Counted from the stretch's first letter, positions 26,571 through 36,413 are shown. The stretch is DNA of 64,000 nt from UBA961 sp049317525 (GCA_049317525.1 JBMOIC010000001.1:121506-185505), one strand, 5' to 3'. Made by a program: numbers and translations. Notes: generated from the letters alone by a model not told the origin.

Positions 26571-28748
26571 ATGCAATTATCAGCTAATTATGATGTTTTG
26601 GCAGCAATTAAAAATTGGAGACTAGGTACACAATCTCAAACAATTTCTACAAATGCTGCACATATTTTTGCAGAAGATGTATTAACGATGGAAATCTTCC
26701 GAAGTCGTTTATCCAAACCAGTATTTAAATCGTTGATGGCAACAATAGAGCGTTCTGAACCATTAGATTCATCTATATCGGATATAGTAGCATTAGCAAT
26801 GAAAGAATGGGCTGCAGAAAAAGGTGCCACACATTATACACATTGGTTTCAGCCATTAACTGGTAGCACTGCAGAAAAACATGAAAGTTTTGTAACGCCA
26901 AATTCTGGTGGTGGAGCAATATCTGAATTTTCTGGAAAAGAGCTTATTCAAGGTGAGCCAGACGCTTCATCATTTCCAAGCGGTGGATTAAGAGCAACAT
27001 TTGAAGCCAGAGGATATACCGCATGGGACCCAACATCTCCTGCATTTATCATGAGGCATAGTAATGGTGCTACAATGTGTATACCTACGGCATTTGCATC
27101 CTGGACAGGCGAGGCTTTGGACGAAAAAACTCCACTATTAAGGTCTATAGAAGCATTAAATAAAGCCGCTAAAAAGGCTCTTTCATTATTTGATATACCA
27201 GTAGCAAAAGTATATCCTACAGTTGGTTTAGAACAAGAATATTTCTTGATAGATGAAGAATTTTTTTATCGTCGTCCAGATTTAATGTTATGTGGAAGAA
27301 CTTTGTTTGGCGCGCAGCCACCAAGAGGACAAGAATTAGAAGATCATTATTTTGGTTCTATACCAGATAGAGTGTTAAGTTTTATGGCAGATGCAGAATA
27401 TCAGCTTTATAAACTTGGGGTACCAGTTAAGACAAGACATAATGAAGTTGCACCAGGACAATATGAGATAGCTCCACTCTTTGAACACGGAAATATTGCT
27501 GCTGATCATCAGCAACTTTTGATGCAAATCTTTAAAAACACTGCGCGTAAATTTGGTTTAGTATGTATGATGCATGAAAAACCATTTGCTGGTGTAAATG
27601 GAAGCGGTAAGCATACTAATTGGTCTATGAGTACCAATACAGGGCTCAATTTATTAGAACCAGGAGAAACACCCCAAGAAAATATGATATTCTTATTTTT
27701 CTGTGCAGCAATGTTAAAAGCCGTAGATGATCATCAAGACTTATTAAGAGTATCTGTTTCTTCGGCAGCCAATGATCATAGACTAGGTGCCAATGAAGCA
27801 CCACCTGCTATTATATCAATTTTTCTTGGCGACCAACTAAGTTCCATTTTAGACCAAATCGAATCTGGTAAATTAGAAGATACTCCAGAAGCAGGATTAT
27901 TAGGATTGGGAACTCATGTTTTACCCAATTTAGCAAGACATGCTGGTGACAGAAACCGTACTTCACCTTTTGCATTTACAGGAAATAAATTTGAATTCAG
28001 AGCTGTTGGTTCTAGCCAATCGTCTTCTTTTGCGATCACTGTATTAAACACAATTGCTACAGATGCAATTTCAGCTTTAACTGCTGATATTGATTCATTC
28101 ATGAATAATGGAGAATCATTTTCTCATTCTTTGGCAACAGTTCTTAAGCAAACAATTAAGAATCACAAGCGAATCATATTTAATGGAGATGGATATTCAG
28201 ATGAGTGGAAGCAAGAAGCTTCACAAAGAGGCTTATTGAATCTTCCGGATACAATTTCGGCATTACCTTTTCTTTCATCAGAAAAAAACTGCGAACTATT
28301 TAAAAAATATGCAGTGCTTAGTAATAGAGAGATCGCAGCTAGAGAAGAAGTGATGTTTGATCATTATTTCAAAACGATAAATATTGAAGGTGAAACAACA
28401 GAATGGATTGCTCAAACAATGATTTTACCTGCGGCATTAATGATTGTAAAAGAGCAATCAACAATTGCAAAAAATGTGAAAGAATTAGGTCTTGAATTTT
28501 CAAGTGTATTATCCGGAATACATGAAACTATTGCATTAACCAATAATTTATCTGAAAAACTGGCTGTATTGAATAAAGCAAATAAAGAATTAGGAGGAGA
28601 AACAATTCATGAAAAAGCACATCATATGCATGATACTGTTATACCTGCTATGAATCAAGTGAGACAAGCAGCAGATGCTTTAGAAAGAATTATGCCTGAT
28701 GCTTTAAGAACTATGCCCAATTATAGAGAAATGCTATTTGTAAAATAA
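26571..28748 (+). CDS. glnN: Glutamine synthetase type III
   Basis: A 725-residue GSIII, which makes glutamine from glutamate, ammonia and ATP. The length and the N-terminal signature FPSGGLRATFEARGYTAWDP separate it from types I and II. Other segments are VGLEQEYFLID, TRHNEVAPGQYEIAPLFE, GVNGSGKHTNWSMST and AANDHRLGANEAPPAIIS (catalytic domain), followed by the characteristic C-terminal helical region. GSIII is typical of Bacteroidota and some cyanobacteria. It is preceded by an Lrp-family gene in the same transcript. Confidence 0.97.
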   Translation: MQLSANYDVLAAIKNWRLGTQSQTISTNAAHIFAEDVLTMEIFRSRLSKPVFKSLMATIERSEPLDSSISDIVALAMKEWAAEKGATHYTHWFQPLTGSTAEKHESFVTPNSGGGAISEFSGKELIQGEPDASSFPSGGLRATFEARGYTAWDPTSPAFIMRHSNGATMCIPTAFASWTGEALDEKTPLLRSIEALNKAAKKALSLFDIPVAKVYPTVGLEQEYFLIDEEFFYRRPDLMLCGRTLFGAQPPRGQELEDHYFGSIPDRVLSFMADAEYQLYKLGVPVKTRHNEVAPGQYEIAPLFEHGNIAADHQQLLMQIFKNTARKFGLVCMMHEKPFAGVNGSGKHTNWSMSTNTGLNLLEPGETPQENMIFLFFCAAMLKAVDDHQDLLRVSVSSAANDHRLGANEAPPAIISIFLGDQLSSILDQIESGKLEDTPEAGLLGLGTHVLPNLARHAGDRNRTSPFAFTGNKFEFRAVGSSQSSSFAITVLNTIATDAISALTADIDSFMNNGESFSHSLATVLKQTIKNHKRIIFNGDGYSDEWKQEASQRGLLNLPDTISALPFLSSEKNCELFKKYAVLSNREIAAREEVMFDHYFKTINIEGETTEWIAQTMILPAALMIVKEQSTIAKNVKELGLEFSSVLSGIHETIALTNNLSEKLAVLNKANKELGGETIHEKAHHMHDTVIPAMNQVRQAADALERIMPDALRTMPNYREMLFVK

Positions 28749-28811
28749 CAGCATATACATTCCAATAATGACTTTACATATTTCTCTGAACAAGAAGTGA
28801 TAATTTGTAAG

Positions 28812-28855
28812 AGCAAAAGACAATACTTGTTTTTGTATCTTTGCTGTTCTTTTTT
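28812..28855 (+). terminator. Possible terminator after glnN
   Basis: An imperfect hairpin: AGCAAA (28812-28817) pairs with TTTGCT (28840-28845), extended by GA/TC and TAC/GTA across small bulges, and followed by a T-rich run to 28855. It lies 63 bp after the glnN stop. The right arm contains TATCTTTG, which could instead be a -7 element, but no TTG stands 19-20 bases upstream. Confidence 0.4.
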
Positions 28856-28909
28856 GTTCATTGCGCACATTAATACTTTTTTGAAACACATTATCATAGA
28901 TTACCTAAT

Positions 28910-30127
28910 ATGAATGTTCCTTTATTAGATCTCAAATTACAGTATGCTACTATTAAACATGAAATCGAGCCAGTTCTTTTGCAATTAATGAGTTCACAAT
29001 CATTGATTTTAGGCAAGGAAGTTGAAAAACTAGAAAAGATTTCTGCTGATTATTGTACTACTGAATATGCAATTGGAGTTTCAAGTGGAACCGATGCATT
29101 ATTGATGGCATTAATGGCTTTGAATATTGGTCCTGGTGATGAAGTAATTGTTCCTACATATTCATTTTTTGCAACTGCAGGTGTAGTTTCAAGATTGAAT
29201 GCAATACCAGTATTTACTGATGTAGATCCAATAACGCTAAATATTACAGCAAAAGAGATTGAACAAGCAATTACTAAACATACAAAAGCAATTATTGTTG
29301 TTCATTTATATGGGCAAAGTGCCGACATGGATAGCATAATGTCTATCGCGAATGCCCATAATATTCCAGTTATCGAAGATTGCGCGCAGGCAATTGGAAC
29401 GCAAACCAAGGATGGGCGAAAAGTTGGTTCAATTGGAATAATGGGTTGTTTCTCATTTTATCCAACTAAAAATTTAGGTGCATTTGGAGATGCTGGTTTA
29501 ATTACTACCCAAAGTAAAGAACTATATGAGCATCTAGTTCAAATGAGAAATCATGGTCAAATCGAGCGATATAAGCATGGATTTGTAGGTGGTAATTTTA
29601 GAATAGATGCAATGCAAGCTGCTGTATTATCAATAAAGTTTCCTTATTTAGAATCTTGGCATACTGCACGAAGAAGAAATGCAGAACTCTATACAACATT
29701 ATTTTGTAAAGCGGGATTAAGCCAACAAAGCGGTTTAACAATCTTTGATGAGTACAATAAAGTATTATTGCCTGGAATCCCTAATAAATCAGAAGATGTG
29801 AATAATCATCATATTTTCAATCAATTTGTAATACGTGTACAATATCGAAATGCATTAAGAGCATTTTTAAATGAGCAGGGAATTGGAACTGAAATATATT
29901 ATCCAATACCCTTTCATAAACAACCATGCTTTGTACATTTACCATCAAGCAGTAATAGTTTTCCTGTTTCAGATTGTGCATCTACCGATGTACTAGCCTT
30001 ACCAATTTTTCCAGAACTTCAAGAAAATCAAATACAACATGTTGTGAATGTTATTGTTGAATTTTACCAAACAAAAGTATTTGCATTAGAAAAAGAATGT
30101 AAAGACTGTAATTGTGGTTGTTTATAA
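28910..30127 (+). CDS. DegT/DnrJ/EryC1/StrS family sugar aminotransferase
   Basis: A PLP-dependent aminotransferase that makes amino sugars from keto-sugar nucleotides, 405 residues. Landmarks are VSSGTDALLMALMALNIGPG (about 58-75), VPTYSFFATAGVVSRLNAIP, IEDCAQAIGT (PLP-ring Asp157) and CFSFYPTKNLGAFGDAG with Schiff-base Lys187. The C-terminal barrel region is typical (FNQFVIRV, YYPIPFHKQPCF). The protein ends in an unusual Cys-rich tail, ECKDCNCGCL, beyond the usual family end. The sugar product is unknown, though the many glycosyltransferases nearby suggest surface glycan synthesis. Confidence 0.93.
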   Translation: MNVPLLDLKLQYATIKHEIEPVLLQLMSSQSLILGKEVEKLEKISADYCTTEYAIGVSSGTDALLMALMALNIGPGDEVIVPTYSFFATAGVVSRLNAIPVFTDVDPITLNITAKEIEQAITKHTKAIIVVHLYGQSADMDSIMSIANAHNIPVIEDCAQAIGTQTKDGRKVGSIGIMGCFSFYPTKNLGAFGDAGLITTQSKELYEHLVQMRNHGQIERYKHGFVGGNFRIDAMQAAVLSIKFPYLESWHTARRRNAELYTTLFCKAGLSQQSGLTIFDEYNKVLLPGIPNKSEDVNNHHIFNQFVIRVQYRNALRAFLNEQGIGTEIYYPIPFHKQPCFVHLPSSSNSFPVSDCASTDVLALPIFPELQENQIQHVVNVIVEFYQTKVFALEKECKDCNCGCL

Positions 30128-30141
30128 TAAATGTAATTTTG
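30112..30141 (+). promoter_or_regulatory. Promoter of the GH2-like membrane protein gene
   Basis: TTG (30112-30114), 19 bases, TAATTTTG (30134-30141), an exact match to TTG-N19-TAnnTTTG. The -33 element lies inside the last codons of the aminotransferase gene. The inferred start, near 30147, leaves a leader of about 39 bases. Confidence 0.55.
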
Positions 30142-30185
30142 ATTTTCTATACACATCATTGTAGCAATTATTTACGCGTAGAATA

Positions 30186-32789
30186 ATGATAAAAAAAAGA
30201 ATATATATGTCAAAGTGGGTTCATCAAATTCTTGCACTCTTACTTTTTACAGCAGGGTTTTCACATGCTTTTTCTCAAGATTATCGTCCTTTTTCTAAAG
30301 AACAATTAAGAGAGTTTATACCTTCTAATTCTCGTTATGTTAATAGTTTACTTGGGAATTGGGAAAGAAGTGTTGACGGAAGTACTTGGAAAACAATCAA
30401 GTTACCCGTATCAGAAATTGAGAATAAAAGTGTTATTTATAAAAGGCTCATTAAATTAGATAAGTATCAATTATCAACATATAATTGGTTTTTACATTTT
30501 TTAGGGATTAATGAAGAAGTTGAATTATATGTTAACAATAGTTATGTAGGGCGCTACTTCGCTGGGATGTCACCCATTAGCATTAGATTGCCTGAAGCCA
30601 AGTTAATGGCCGGAATGAATACCATTCAGATCCATATATTGCCATCTCCGGCATCAGCTTCTAGGCATATCTTTTCGCAAAGATCCTATACTGGAATTAT
30701 TAGAGAAGTTCTTTTGGTTGGTACACCTCATGTTTGGGTAGAAGATGTGCATACTAATACATCGTTTGCTCAGAATTTTACTTCTTGCGATGTAAAAACA
30801 AAAGTAATTATTAAATCTGGAGCCATAGAAAGTTTAGGGGTACAAAATAGTTTTGGGGGAAGCTCTGTTTCTTTAGGAAAGTTACCAATTACTATAGAAA
30901 CTACTCTTAGAAAAGTTGGAAGTAATGATATCGTATCAAGATCAGAGGATAAATATTTAGATATTCAAAGGGATAGATCAATTAATCTGGATGTAAATCT
31001 ACATATTAATAATCCCGATTTATGGTCACCAACATCACCAAATCTTTATAGGTTAACTGTTAAAATATATCATAATGGAGCCTTAATTGATGACTATTCT
31101 GTGCCAATTGGTTTGTATTCTATGCAATCTGGATTGGTTGAGAACAAATTCATGTTAATATTAAACAATCAACCATTTAAAGTAAAAGCTGTCGATTATT
31201 TAGAGCATATTCCAGGTTTAGGACAAACTATTTCTGGTTTAGATATTCAAAAAGATATAATTGCCTTAAAAACATTGGGGATTAATACCATAAGAGTACG
31301 TTATGGAATGCCACATCCTTATTTAGTTGAACAATGTAATCTGAACGGTATTTTCATTTTATGTGATATGCCTGCATATGATTTGCCAAATGGAATCATT
31401 GAATCTGACGAAATTACGGTGAGAATGAATAATATAGGTTCCAGAATGTTAAGTGCTTATGATAAGCATCCCTGCATTTTGGGCTATGGTTTATCAGACG
31501 GATTGCAAGAAGGATCTTCTCAAACTAAAAAGTTTCATACCTCTCTTATTGGTTTGTTTAGAACAATCAGTAATAAACTAGTGTATAAAACCGTTCGATT
31601 TGGAAGCAGAGTCATTGATGAAAAATTATTTGATTTCTTGATACTGAGATCTTCTCCAAGATGGCAACCTGGCGATATTCAAGCTAATGAGATAGAACGA
31701 TTACGAACATTAGCACCAAATAAGCCAATTTTAGTTCATTTTGGTAAGCCTGTACAACCTAATAATCTTCAAGGATATAATGATCCCCTTTCGGTTGAAT
31801 CACAAGCTCAATTTATTCGAGACAGTTATAGAACTGCACAGCAAGGGAAAACTGCTGGGATCGTAGTATGGAGCTTTTCCGATTTCAATACCGAACGCTC
31901 AATCACAATTACCAATCCAGAAGACCAATATTTATGTACATCTGGTTTAACAGATTTTCAAAGGCAGCCACGTTTAGCATATACGATGTTAAAAGCTTTA
32001 TTGAATGATGAGAAAGAACCTTTATTGCGATCTGGCTCTGTAAATCAAGATACTCCTTTGATTTTCATTGTACTGGGAATTGTTCTAGGATTAATTCTCT
32101 TAATTCTCATGACTCGATTTAGAAGATTAAGAGAATATATCATTAGAGCATTGATTAGGCCCTATAATTTCTATTCAGACATTAGAGATCAAAGAATTCT
32201 TTCAATAGGGCAAACAATGAGCGTAGCACTTCTTAGTTCTGCTACTTTGGGTCTTATTATGTCAACATTTCTTTATGTATTTAGAAGTAGTTTTGGTACT
32301 GAATATTTGTATATGATTTTTTTACCTTCAGGCTTGCTTAGATCTATTCTAAATGCTATTACTTGGTCTCCAAGCTTAGGGGTTTTTATTTTTATCATTG
32401 TTGGATTATCAGCACATGTTTTTGCTGCTGGTATTATTAGAGTAGCTGCTTTTTTTTCCAGAAGCAGAGTATTCTTTTTAGATGCTTTTACAATTTCTGT
32501 GTGGTCTGCTTTACCCTATATTATTATATTACCAATAGGTTTAGCATTATACAAAATTCTAGGTACTGGCAATGCTAATTGGTTAATCATTATCTTATCT
32601 ATAATGTTTATATGGTACTACTACAGAATGTTACGTTCTACAGCGGTTGTTTTTGATGTACCATCAATGCCAGTTTATTTGGTAGGTAGTGGTATGTTTT
32701 TAGTATTAATATTATGTATGGTTGGATATTTTTCAGCAAAAATGAATATTCTAAATTATATTCAATATTACTTTAGTACTGTTTCTTAG
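30186..32789 (+). CDS. GH2-like protein with degenerate active site fused to a membrane domain
   Basis: An 867-residue protein. After a signal peptide (about 1-31) comes the glycoside hydrolase family 2 plan: jelly-roll sugar-binding domain (about 50-180), Ig-like domain (about 185-310) and TIM barrel (about 320-605) with LKTLGINTIRVRYGMPHPYL and NLNGIFILCDMPAYD. Both catalytic glutamates appear lost: the acid/base motif (normally W-S-L-G-N-E) reads GYGLSDG at 433-439, and the nucleophile strand (normally PIxxxE) reads PILVHFG with His518. From about 624 there are five or six membrane helices resembling a Yip1-type domain. It is probably a glycan-binding or sensing pseudoenzyme. It converges with the gene at 32817. 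Confidence 0.75.
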   Translation: MIKKRIYMSKWVHQILALLLFTAGFSHAFSQDYRPFSKEQLREFIPSNSRYVNSLLGNWERSVDGSTWKTIKLPVSEIENKSVIYKRLIKLDKYQLSTYNWFLHFLGINEEVELYVNNSYVGRYFAGMSPISIRLPEAKLMAGMNTIQIHILPSPASASRHIFSQRSYTGIIREVLLVGTPHVWVEDVHTNTSFAQNFTSCDVKTKVIIKSGAIESLGVQNSFGGSSVSLGKLPITIETTLRKVGSNDIVSRSEDKYLDIQRDRSINLDVNLHINNPDLWSPTSPNLYRLTVKIYHNGALIDDYSVPIGLYSMQSGLVENKFMLILNNQPFKVKAVDYLEHIPGLGQTISGLDIQKDIIALKTLGINTIRVRYGMPHPYLVEQCNLNGIFILCDMPAYDLPNGIIESDEITVRMNNIGSRMLSAYDKHPCILGYGLSDGLQEGSSQTKKFHTSLIGLFRTISNKLVYKTVRFGSRVIDEKLFDFLILRSSPRWQPGDIQANEIERLRTLAPNKPILVHFGKPVQPNNLQGYNDPLSVESQAQFIRDSYRTAQQGKTAGIVVWSFSDFNTERSITITNPEDQYLCTSGLTDFQRQPRLAYTMLKALLNDEKEPLLRSGSVNQDTPLIFIVLGIVLGLILLILMTRFRRLREYIIRALIRPYNFYSDIRDQRILSIGQTMSVALLSSATLGLIMSTFLYVFRSSFGTEYLYMIFLPSGLLRSILNAITWSPSLGVFIFIIVGLSAHVFAAGIIRVAAFFSRSRVFFLDAFTISVWSALPYIIILPIGLALYKILGTGNANWLIIILSIMFIWYYYRMLRSTAVVFDVPSMPVYLVGSGMFLVLILCMVGYFSAKMNILNYIQYYFSTVS

Positions 32790-32816
32790 TGATTGAAAAC
32801 ATTTTTTTAGATAATG

Positions 32817-33542
32817 TTATTCATGCTTTATAAATGTAGTGCTTGCTGAACTTCCATCATGCTGAGTTGCAAGAATAGTATATAAACCATTTGATAAATC
32901 TGAAATACCTAAAATCACATACAGTGCATTATCAATAATATATTCCTTTACAAGTTGCCCCTGCAAAGAATATAAACGTAAAGATTTAGTTGTAGAAGGT
33001 ACCTTTGCTGTGATTAACTCATTATTCTGAGCAGTTATCGACAAATCAGAAACACTTGTAAGTTCTGTAACTCCAGTAGAAGAATTATTTACTGAAAATG
33101 TTAATGTATCTACTTTGTCCATACCTTTCACTTGAAATCCAAATGAAACCAATGCACTTCCAGGAGTTATAGCACTATCAATATTTTTTTGATACATATC
33201 CATTATCATAACAGCTTTTTCAGTATTCGCCATAATATTCATTTCTTTTATATCACCTTTTTTGAAGGTTGAAAGGGTATAACAAGAAGACACATCACAA
33301 AATTGGGTAAATAACTCATCATACCAAGCTGGAGTCATTGTAAGTTCTAAAACAGTATAAGAGATACTAAGATTTAAACTTGACATATTCTTGGCATTAA
33401 CTTTCATAACAAGTTCTTCTTTATAATCCCAATTTGTTTCTATAGTACTAGGAAAAAAAGAGAAACCTTGAGCAAATATTGATATGTTTGAACTTAGGTT
33501 GATAACTAGGAAAATGATTGCTATTTGTACAAAATATTTCAT
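32817..33542 (-). CDS. Secreted protein with T9SS type A sorting domain
   Basis: A 241-residue protein with an N-terminal signal peptide (cleavage near IFAQ, about residue 25). The middle part (about 30-160) looks like a beta-sandwich of the cohesin or secreted-adhesin sort but matches no family I can name. It has two nearby cysteines (CDVSSC) that may form a disulfide. The last ~70 residues (SLRLYSLQGQLVKEY ... LSNGLYTILATQ) have the form of the T9SS type A C-terminal sorting domain, which targets proteins across the outer membrane and is then removed. It is monocistronic. Confidence 0.75.
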   Translation of the reverse strand: MKYFVQIAIIFLVINLSSNISIFAQGFSFFPSTIETNWDYKEELVMKVNAKNMSSLNLSISYTVLELTMTPAWYDELFTQFCDVSSCYTLSTFKKGDIKEMNIMANTEKAVMIMDMYQKNIDSAITPGSALVSFGFQVKGMDKVDTLTFSVNNSSTGVTELTSVSDLSITAQNNELITAKVPSTTKSLRLYSLQGQLVKEYIIDNALYVILGISDLSNGLYTILATQHDGSSASTTFIKHE

Positions 33543-33657
33543 GGTATTGAAGACTGATGATGAATTGATTTTTTTTGCAAATTAACACATTTTTAAATTG
33601 ACTGATATTTTTACGTAAATTTTAGCTACTTATCCACTTTAACTCTCATATATAATA

Positions 33658-34536
33658 ATGAAAATTAGCGGCTTCACATTTGTCAGAAATGGCTTTAAAC
33701 TAGGATATCCTGTTTTAGAATCACTACAAAGTTTATTAGATATTTGTGATGAAGTAGTTATTGCAATTGGGAATTCTGATGATGAAACAGAAGAACGTAT
33801 TAAAAATCTATGCAATCCAAAAATTATCATCATATCAACAGTTTGGGATGAAACACTTAGAGAGGGTGGAACAATATTGGCTCAACAAACTGATATTGCT
33901 TTACAACATTGTACAGGTGATTGGCTTTTATATTTACAGGCTGATGAAGTACTTCATGAAAAAGATTATGATATAATTAAACAATATGCTCACAGATATT
34001 TTCATCACCCAACTATAGAAGGTTTGCTTTTTTCCTATTATCATTTTTTTGGAAACTACAATTATATTGGCACAGGCAGACAATGGTACAGATCTGAAAT
34101 TAGGATGATTAAGAATACTGATAGAGTTTTTTCTTGGAGAGATGCGCAAGGGTTTAGGACAAAGGACGCTAATGGTATAAGAAAACTAAAAGTGGCTTCT
34201 ATTCCTGCTTCTGTCTATCATTATGGTTGGGTAAGGAATCCAATAGCTTATCTTAAAAAGCAAGCAGCATTTCATAAATTATATCATGATGATACCTGGC
34301 TAAAAGAACATTTACCTAAAAGTGAAGAATTTCCTTCTTGTTATCAATTAGATACTTTTACAGCTACTCATCCTACAATAATGAATAATAAAATACAATC
34401 AGATCTTCAATGGTGCGATCAATTTAACCCTACAATCAGAAAAAAAAGACCATTTATCGTGTTATTACTTGATACCATAGAAAAGATCACTGGCTATAGA
34501 ATTGGCGAATACAAAAATTATACTCTAATAGATTAA
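33658..34536 (+). CDS. Glycosyltransferase family 2
   Basis: A 292-residue GT-A glycosyltransferase. It starts MKISGFTFVRNGFKLGYPVLE, has DEVVIAIGNSDDETEERI and the nucleotide-sugar site GDWLLYLQADEVLHEKDY (the D-x-D equivalent being QADE). This resembles the WaaE/KdtX branch, which acts on lipopolysaccharide core. The sugar transferred is unknown. It is followed 20 bp later by a family 9 enzyme, so the pair probably builds a lipopolysaccharide core or similar glycan. Confidence 0.88.
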   Translation: MKISGFTFVRNGFKLGYPVLESLQSLLDICDEVVIAIGNSDDETEERIKNLCNPKIIIISTVWDETLREGGTILAQQTDIALQHCTGDWLLYLQADEVLHEKDYDIIKQYAHRYFHHPTIEGLLFSYYHFFGNYNYIGTGRQWYRSEIRMIKNTDRVFSWRDAQGFRTKDANGIRKLKVASIPASVYHYGWVRNPIAYLKKQAAFHKLYHDDTWLKEHLPKSEEFPSCYQLDTFTATHPTIMNNKIQSDLQWCDQFNPTIRKKRPFIVLLLDTIEKITGYRIGEYKNYTLID

Positions 34537-34556
34537 TTGTTAATTACAGAATTTCT

Positions 34557-35720
34557 ATGGCTACCTGGTTAAGAAATATTTATAAACCGATTGCTCTAAA
34601 GTTTACCCCCTATTTTAGAAAAATCTCTTATGTGATACCTAAGCTTTTATTTAATCCTGTAAAAATAACCTTACCCTTAAATTTCAAGCCACATGCCAAG
34701 GTATTGATCATGCGCCATGATGCTCTTGGTGATATGATTGTTACACTTCCAATTTTTGCATTGATTAAACAATATTATCCACACTTAGAAATTCATGTAG
34801 CTTGTACACTGAATAATAAGGTATTGATAGAGAATAATCCATATATAGATGCAATACATATTGTCCCTATTTCCCTAGCACAAAAGCCTTTAGCTCATAT
34901 ACAAGATATTCTTTCATTAAGAAAGCAATCATTTGATATTATCATTAATTGTTTAACTAGTTCAAGTTCTCAAAATGGTGTATTGGTTAATGTAATTGCT
35001 AAGCAAAATAGTATAAGAGTTTCAAGTTATGAAGGGGCTCAATATTCTTGTTATTATCATGCTCAATCATATAAATCTGCAGATATAATTAATATGTGGG
35101 AAAAAATGTTCGAGCTTATTACCGATGTGCTTGGAATTGATTCTCCACAAGAAGAATTAAGGAAGCCACAATTATTGATTGATTCTTCTTATGAATTTTC
35201 TGCAAAAAAGACATTGCAACAATTAGGATTATTTGATAAATCATTTATTATCATTAACTTATCGGTGCGTCAAAGTAAGAATGCATGTACTATACAACAA
35301 TATGAAACCCTTATTGCGGGGCTAAATAAACTTTCTATTCATGTATTACTTTTGTGGATGCCGGCAGATAAAGCATTAAAAGATCAATTACTTCTCAGTA
35401 ATTCACCTTATACTCTTGCTTATCCAGAGGGAAGACATTTATTTGAAGTTTGCGAAGTAATCAAAAAAGCACTGTGGGTTTTTACGCCTGATACTGGAAT
35501 GATTCATATAGCCACTGCTGTTCATACACCTGTTTTTGTTGTATATCAAGAGAAAGGGTCTATAAAACAAGGAGAATGGTGGCCTTATATGGTTCAGTTT
35601 ACTTATATAAATTCTCAAAAAGGTGATTTAATATGTGATATAGAAGCACAAGAAATCTTATCAAAATGCTTAGAATTTCATAAATCTATATTATCACAAA
35701 TCACCCGTCCAAGGTCTTAA
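34557..35720 (+). CDS. Glycosyltransferase family 9 (heptosyltransferase-like)
   Basis: A 387-residue GT-B enzyme of the ADP-heptose:LPS heptosyltransferase family. The family pattern is seen in VLIMRHDALGDMIVTLPIFA near residue 49 (G-D motif) and in the C-terminal WVFTPDTGMIHIATAVHTPVF, where D-T-G and H bind the nucleotide sugar. It probably adds heptose or a related sugar at the inner membrane. Its 3' end overlaps the convergent SDR gene by 27 bases, including the stop codons of both. Confidence 0.9.
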   Translation: MATWLRNIYKPIALKFTPYFRKISYVIPKLLFNPVKITLPLNFKPHAKVLIMRHDALGDMIVTLPIFALIKQYYPHLEIHVACTLNNKVLIENNPYIDAIHIVPISLAQKPLAHIQDILSLRKQSFDIIINCLTSSSSQNGVLVNVIAKQNSIRVSSYEGAQYSCYYHAQSYKSADIINMWEKMFELITDVLGIDSPQEELRKPQLLIDSSYEFSAKKTLQQLGLFDKSFIIINLSVRQSKNACTIQQYETLIAGLNKLSIHVLLLWMPADKALKDQLLLSNSPYTLAYPEGRHLFEVCEVIKKALWVFTPDTGMIHIATAVHTPVFVVYQEKGSIKQGEWWPYMVQFTYINSQKGDLICDIEAQEILSKCLEFHKSILSQITRPRS

Positions 35721-36413
35721 TACTAGCTCTTCTATACATAAAGTATTAGATTCATTTCTGCTTAATTGTAATGCAGAAACAACAGACTGTGCGATTTCTT
35801 CGGGCTTCATCATTCTATGTTTATTCTGTTGTAAAAATTCTTTATCCCAAATCTCTGTTGCTGTTGCACCAGGTAATACATCAATCACACTAATTCCAAA
35901 TGGTCTAGCTTCTATTCTAAATGATTTCATCATTGCTAATGCGCCAGCCTTTGTAGCAGCATAAACAGATGATTGCGAAAAAACAGTTATTGCTGCAATA
36001 GAATGTATTGTAACCACAAATTTTGGCTTATTCTCTTGTTTCATTAATGGGAATGCATGTTTCACAGAATAAAAAAGCCCTAAAAGATTTGTTTGTATCA
36101 TAGCATGGGCATCTTCTGATGAAATATCCCATAATGATGCAAATGAAGCAACTCCAGCATTATTGATAAGAATATCTATAGTTCCAAATCTCTCTTTGAT
36201 CGTTTGAATACATCGAATAATATCGTCTTCATGTTGAATAGAACCATGTATATCTATTATTCTATCTTTGTATTGTTCTATTAATTCAATGGGTGCACCA
36301 GATCTGGAAAACATACATACGAATGCATTATGTTGTAAACATAGTTCTGCCATGGCAAGTCCAATTCCTTTACTTGCACCTGTGATAAGAATAACAGCAT
36401 TATTTACATTCAT
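35694..36413 (-). CDS. Short-chain dehydrogenase/reductase
   Basis: A classical SDR of 239 residues from the ATG at 36413 (MNVNNAVILITGASKGIG). A reading from 36461 would add 16 residues ahead of the Rossmann fold and is unlikely. It has the NAD(P)-binding TGASKGIG, NNAG and the active-site Y-x-x-x-K in SSVYAATKAGALAM, with a Ser in IHSIAAIT. The substrate is unknown. It is single and convergent with the GT9 gene, sharing 27 bases with it, and divergent from the aminotransferase at 36509. Confidence 0.92.
   Translation of the reverse strand: MNVNNAVILITGASKGIGLAMAELCLQHNAFVCMFSRSGAPIELIEQYKDRIIDIHGSIQHEDDIIRCIQTIKERFGTIDILINNAGVASFASLWDISSEDAHAMIQTNLLGLFYSVKHAFPLMKQENKPKFVVTIHSIAAITVFSQSSVYAATKAGALAMMKSFRIEARPFGISVIDVLPGATATEIWDKEFLQQNKHRMMKPEEIAQSVVSALQLSRNESNTLCIEELVLRPWTGDL

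Noticed and set aside
32798..32818. AACATT/AATGTT hairpin between convergent genes as a terminator
   Set aside because: Only six weak A-T-rich pairs, and the T run is in the loop rather than after the stem.
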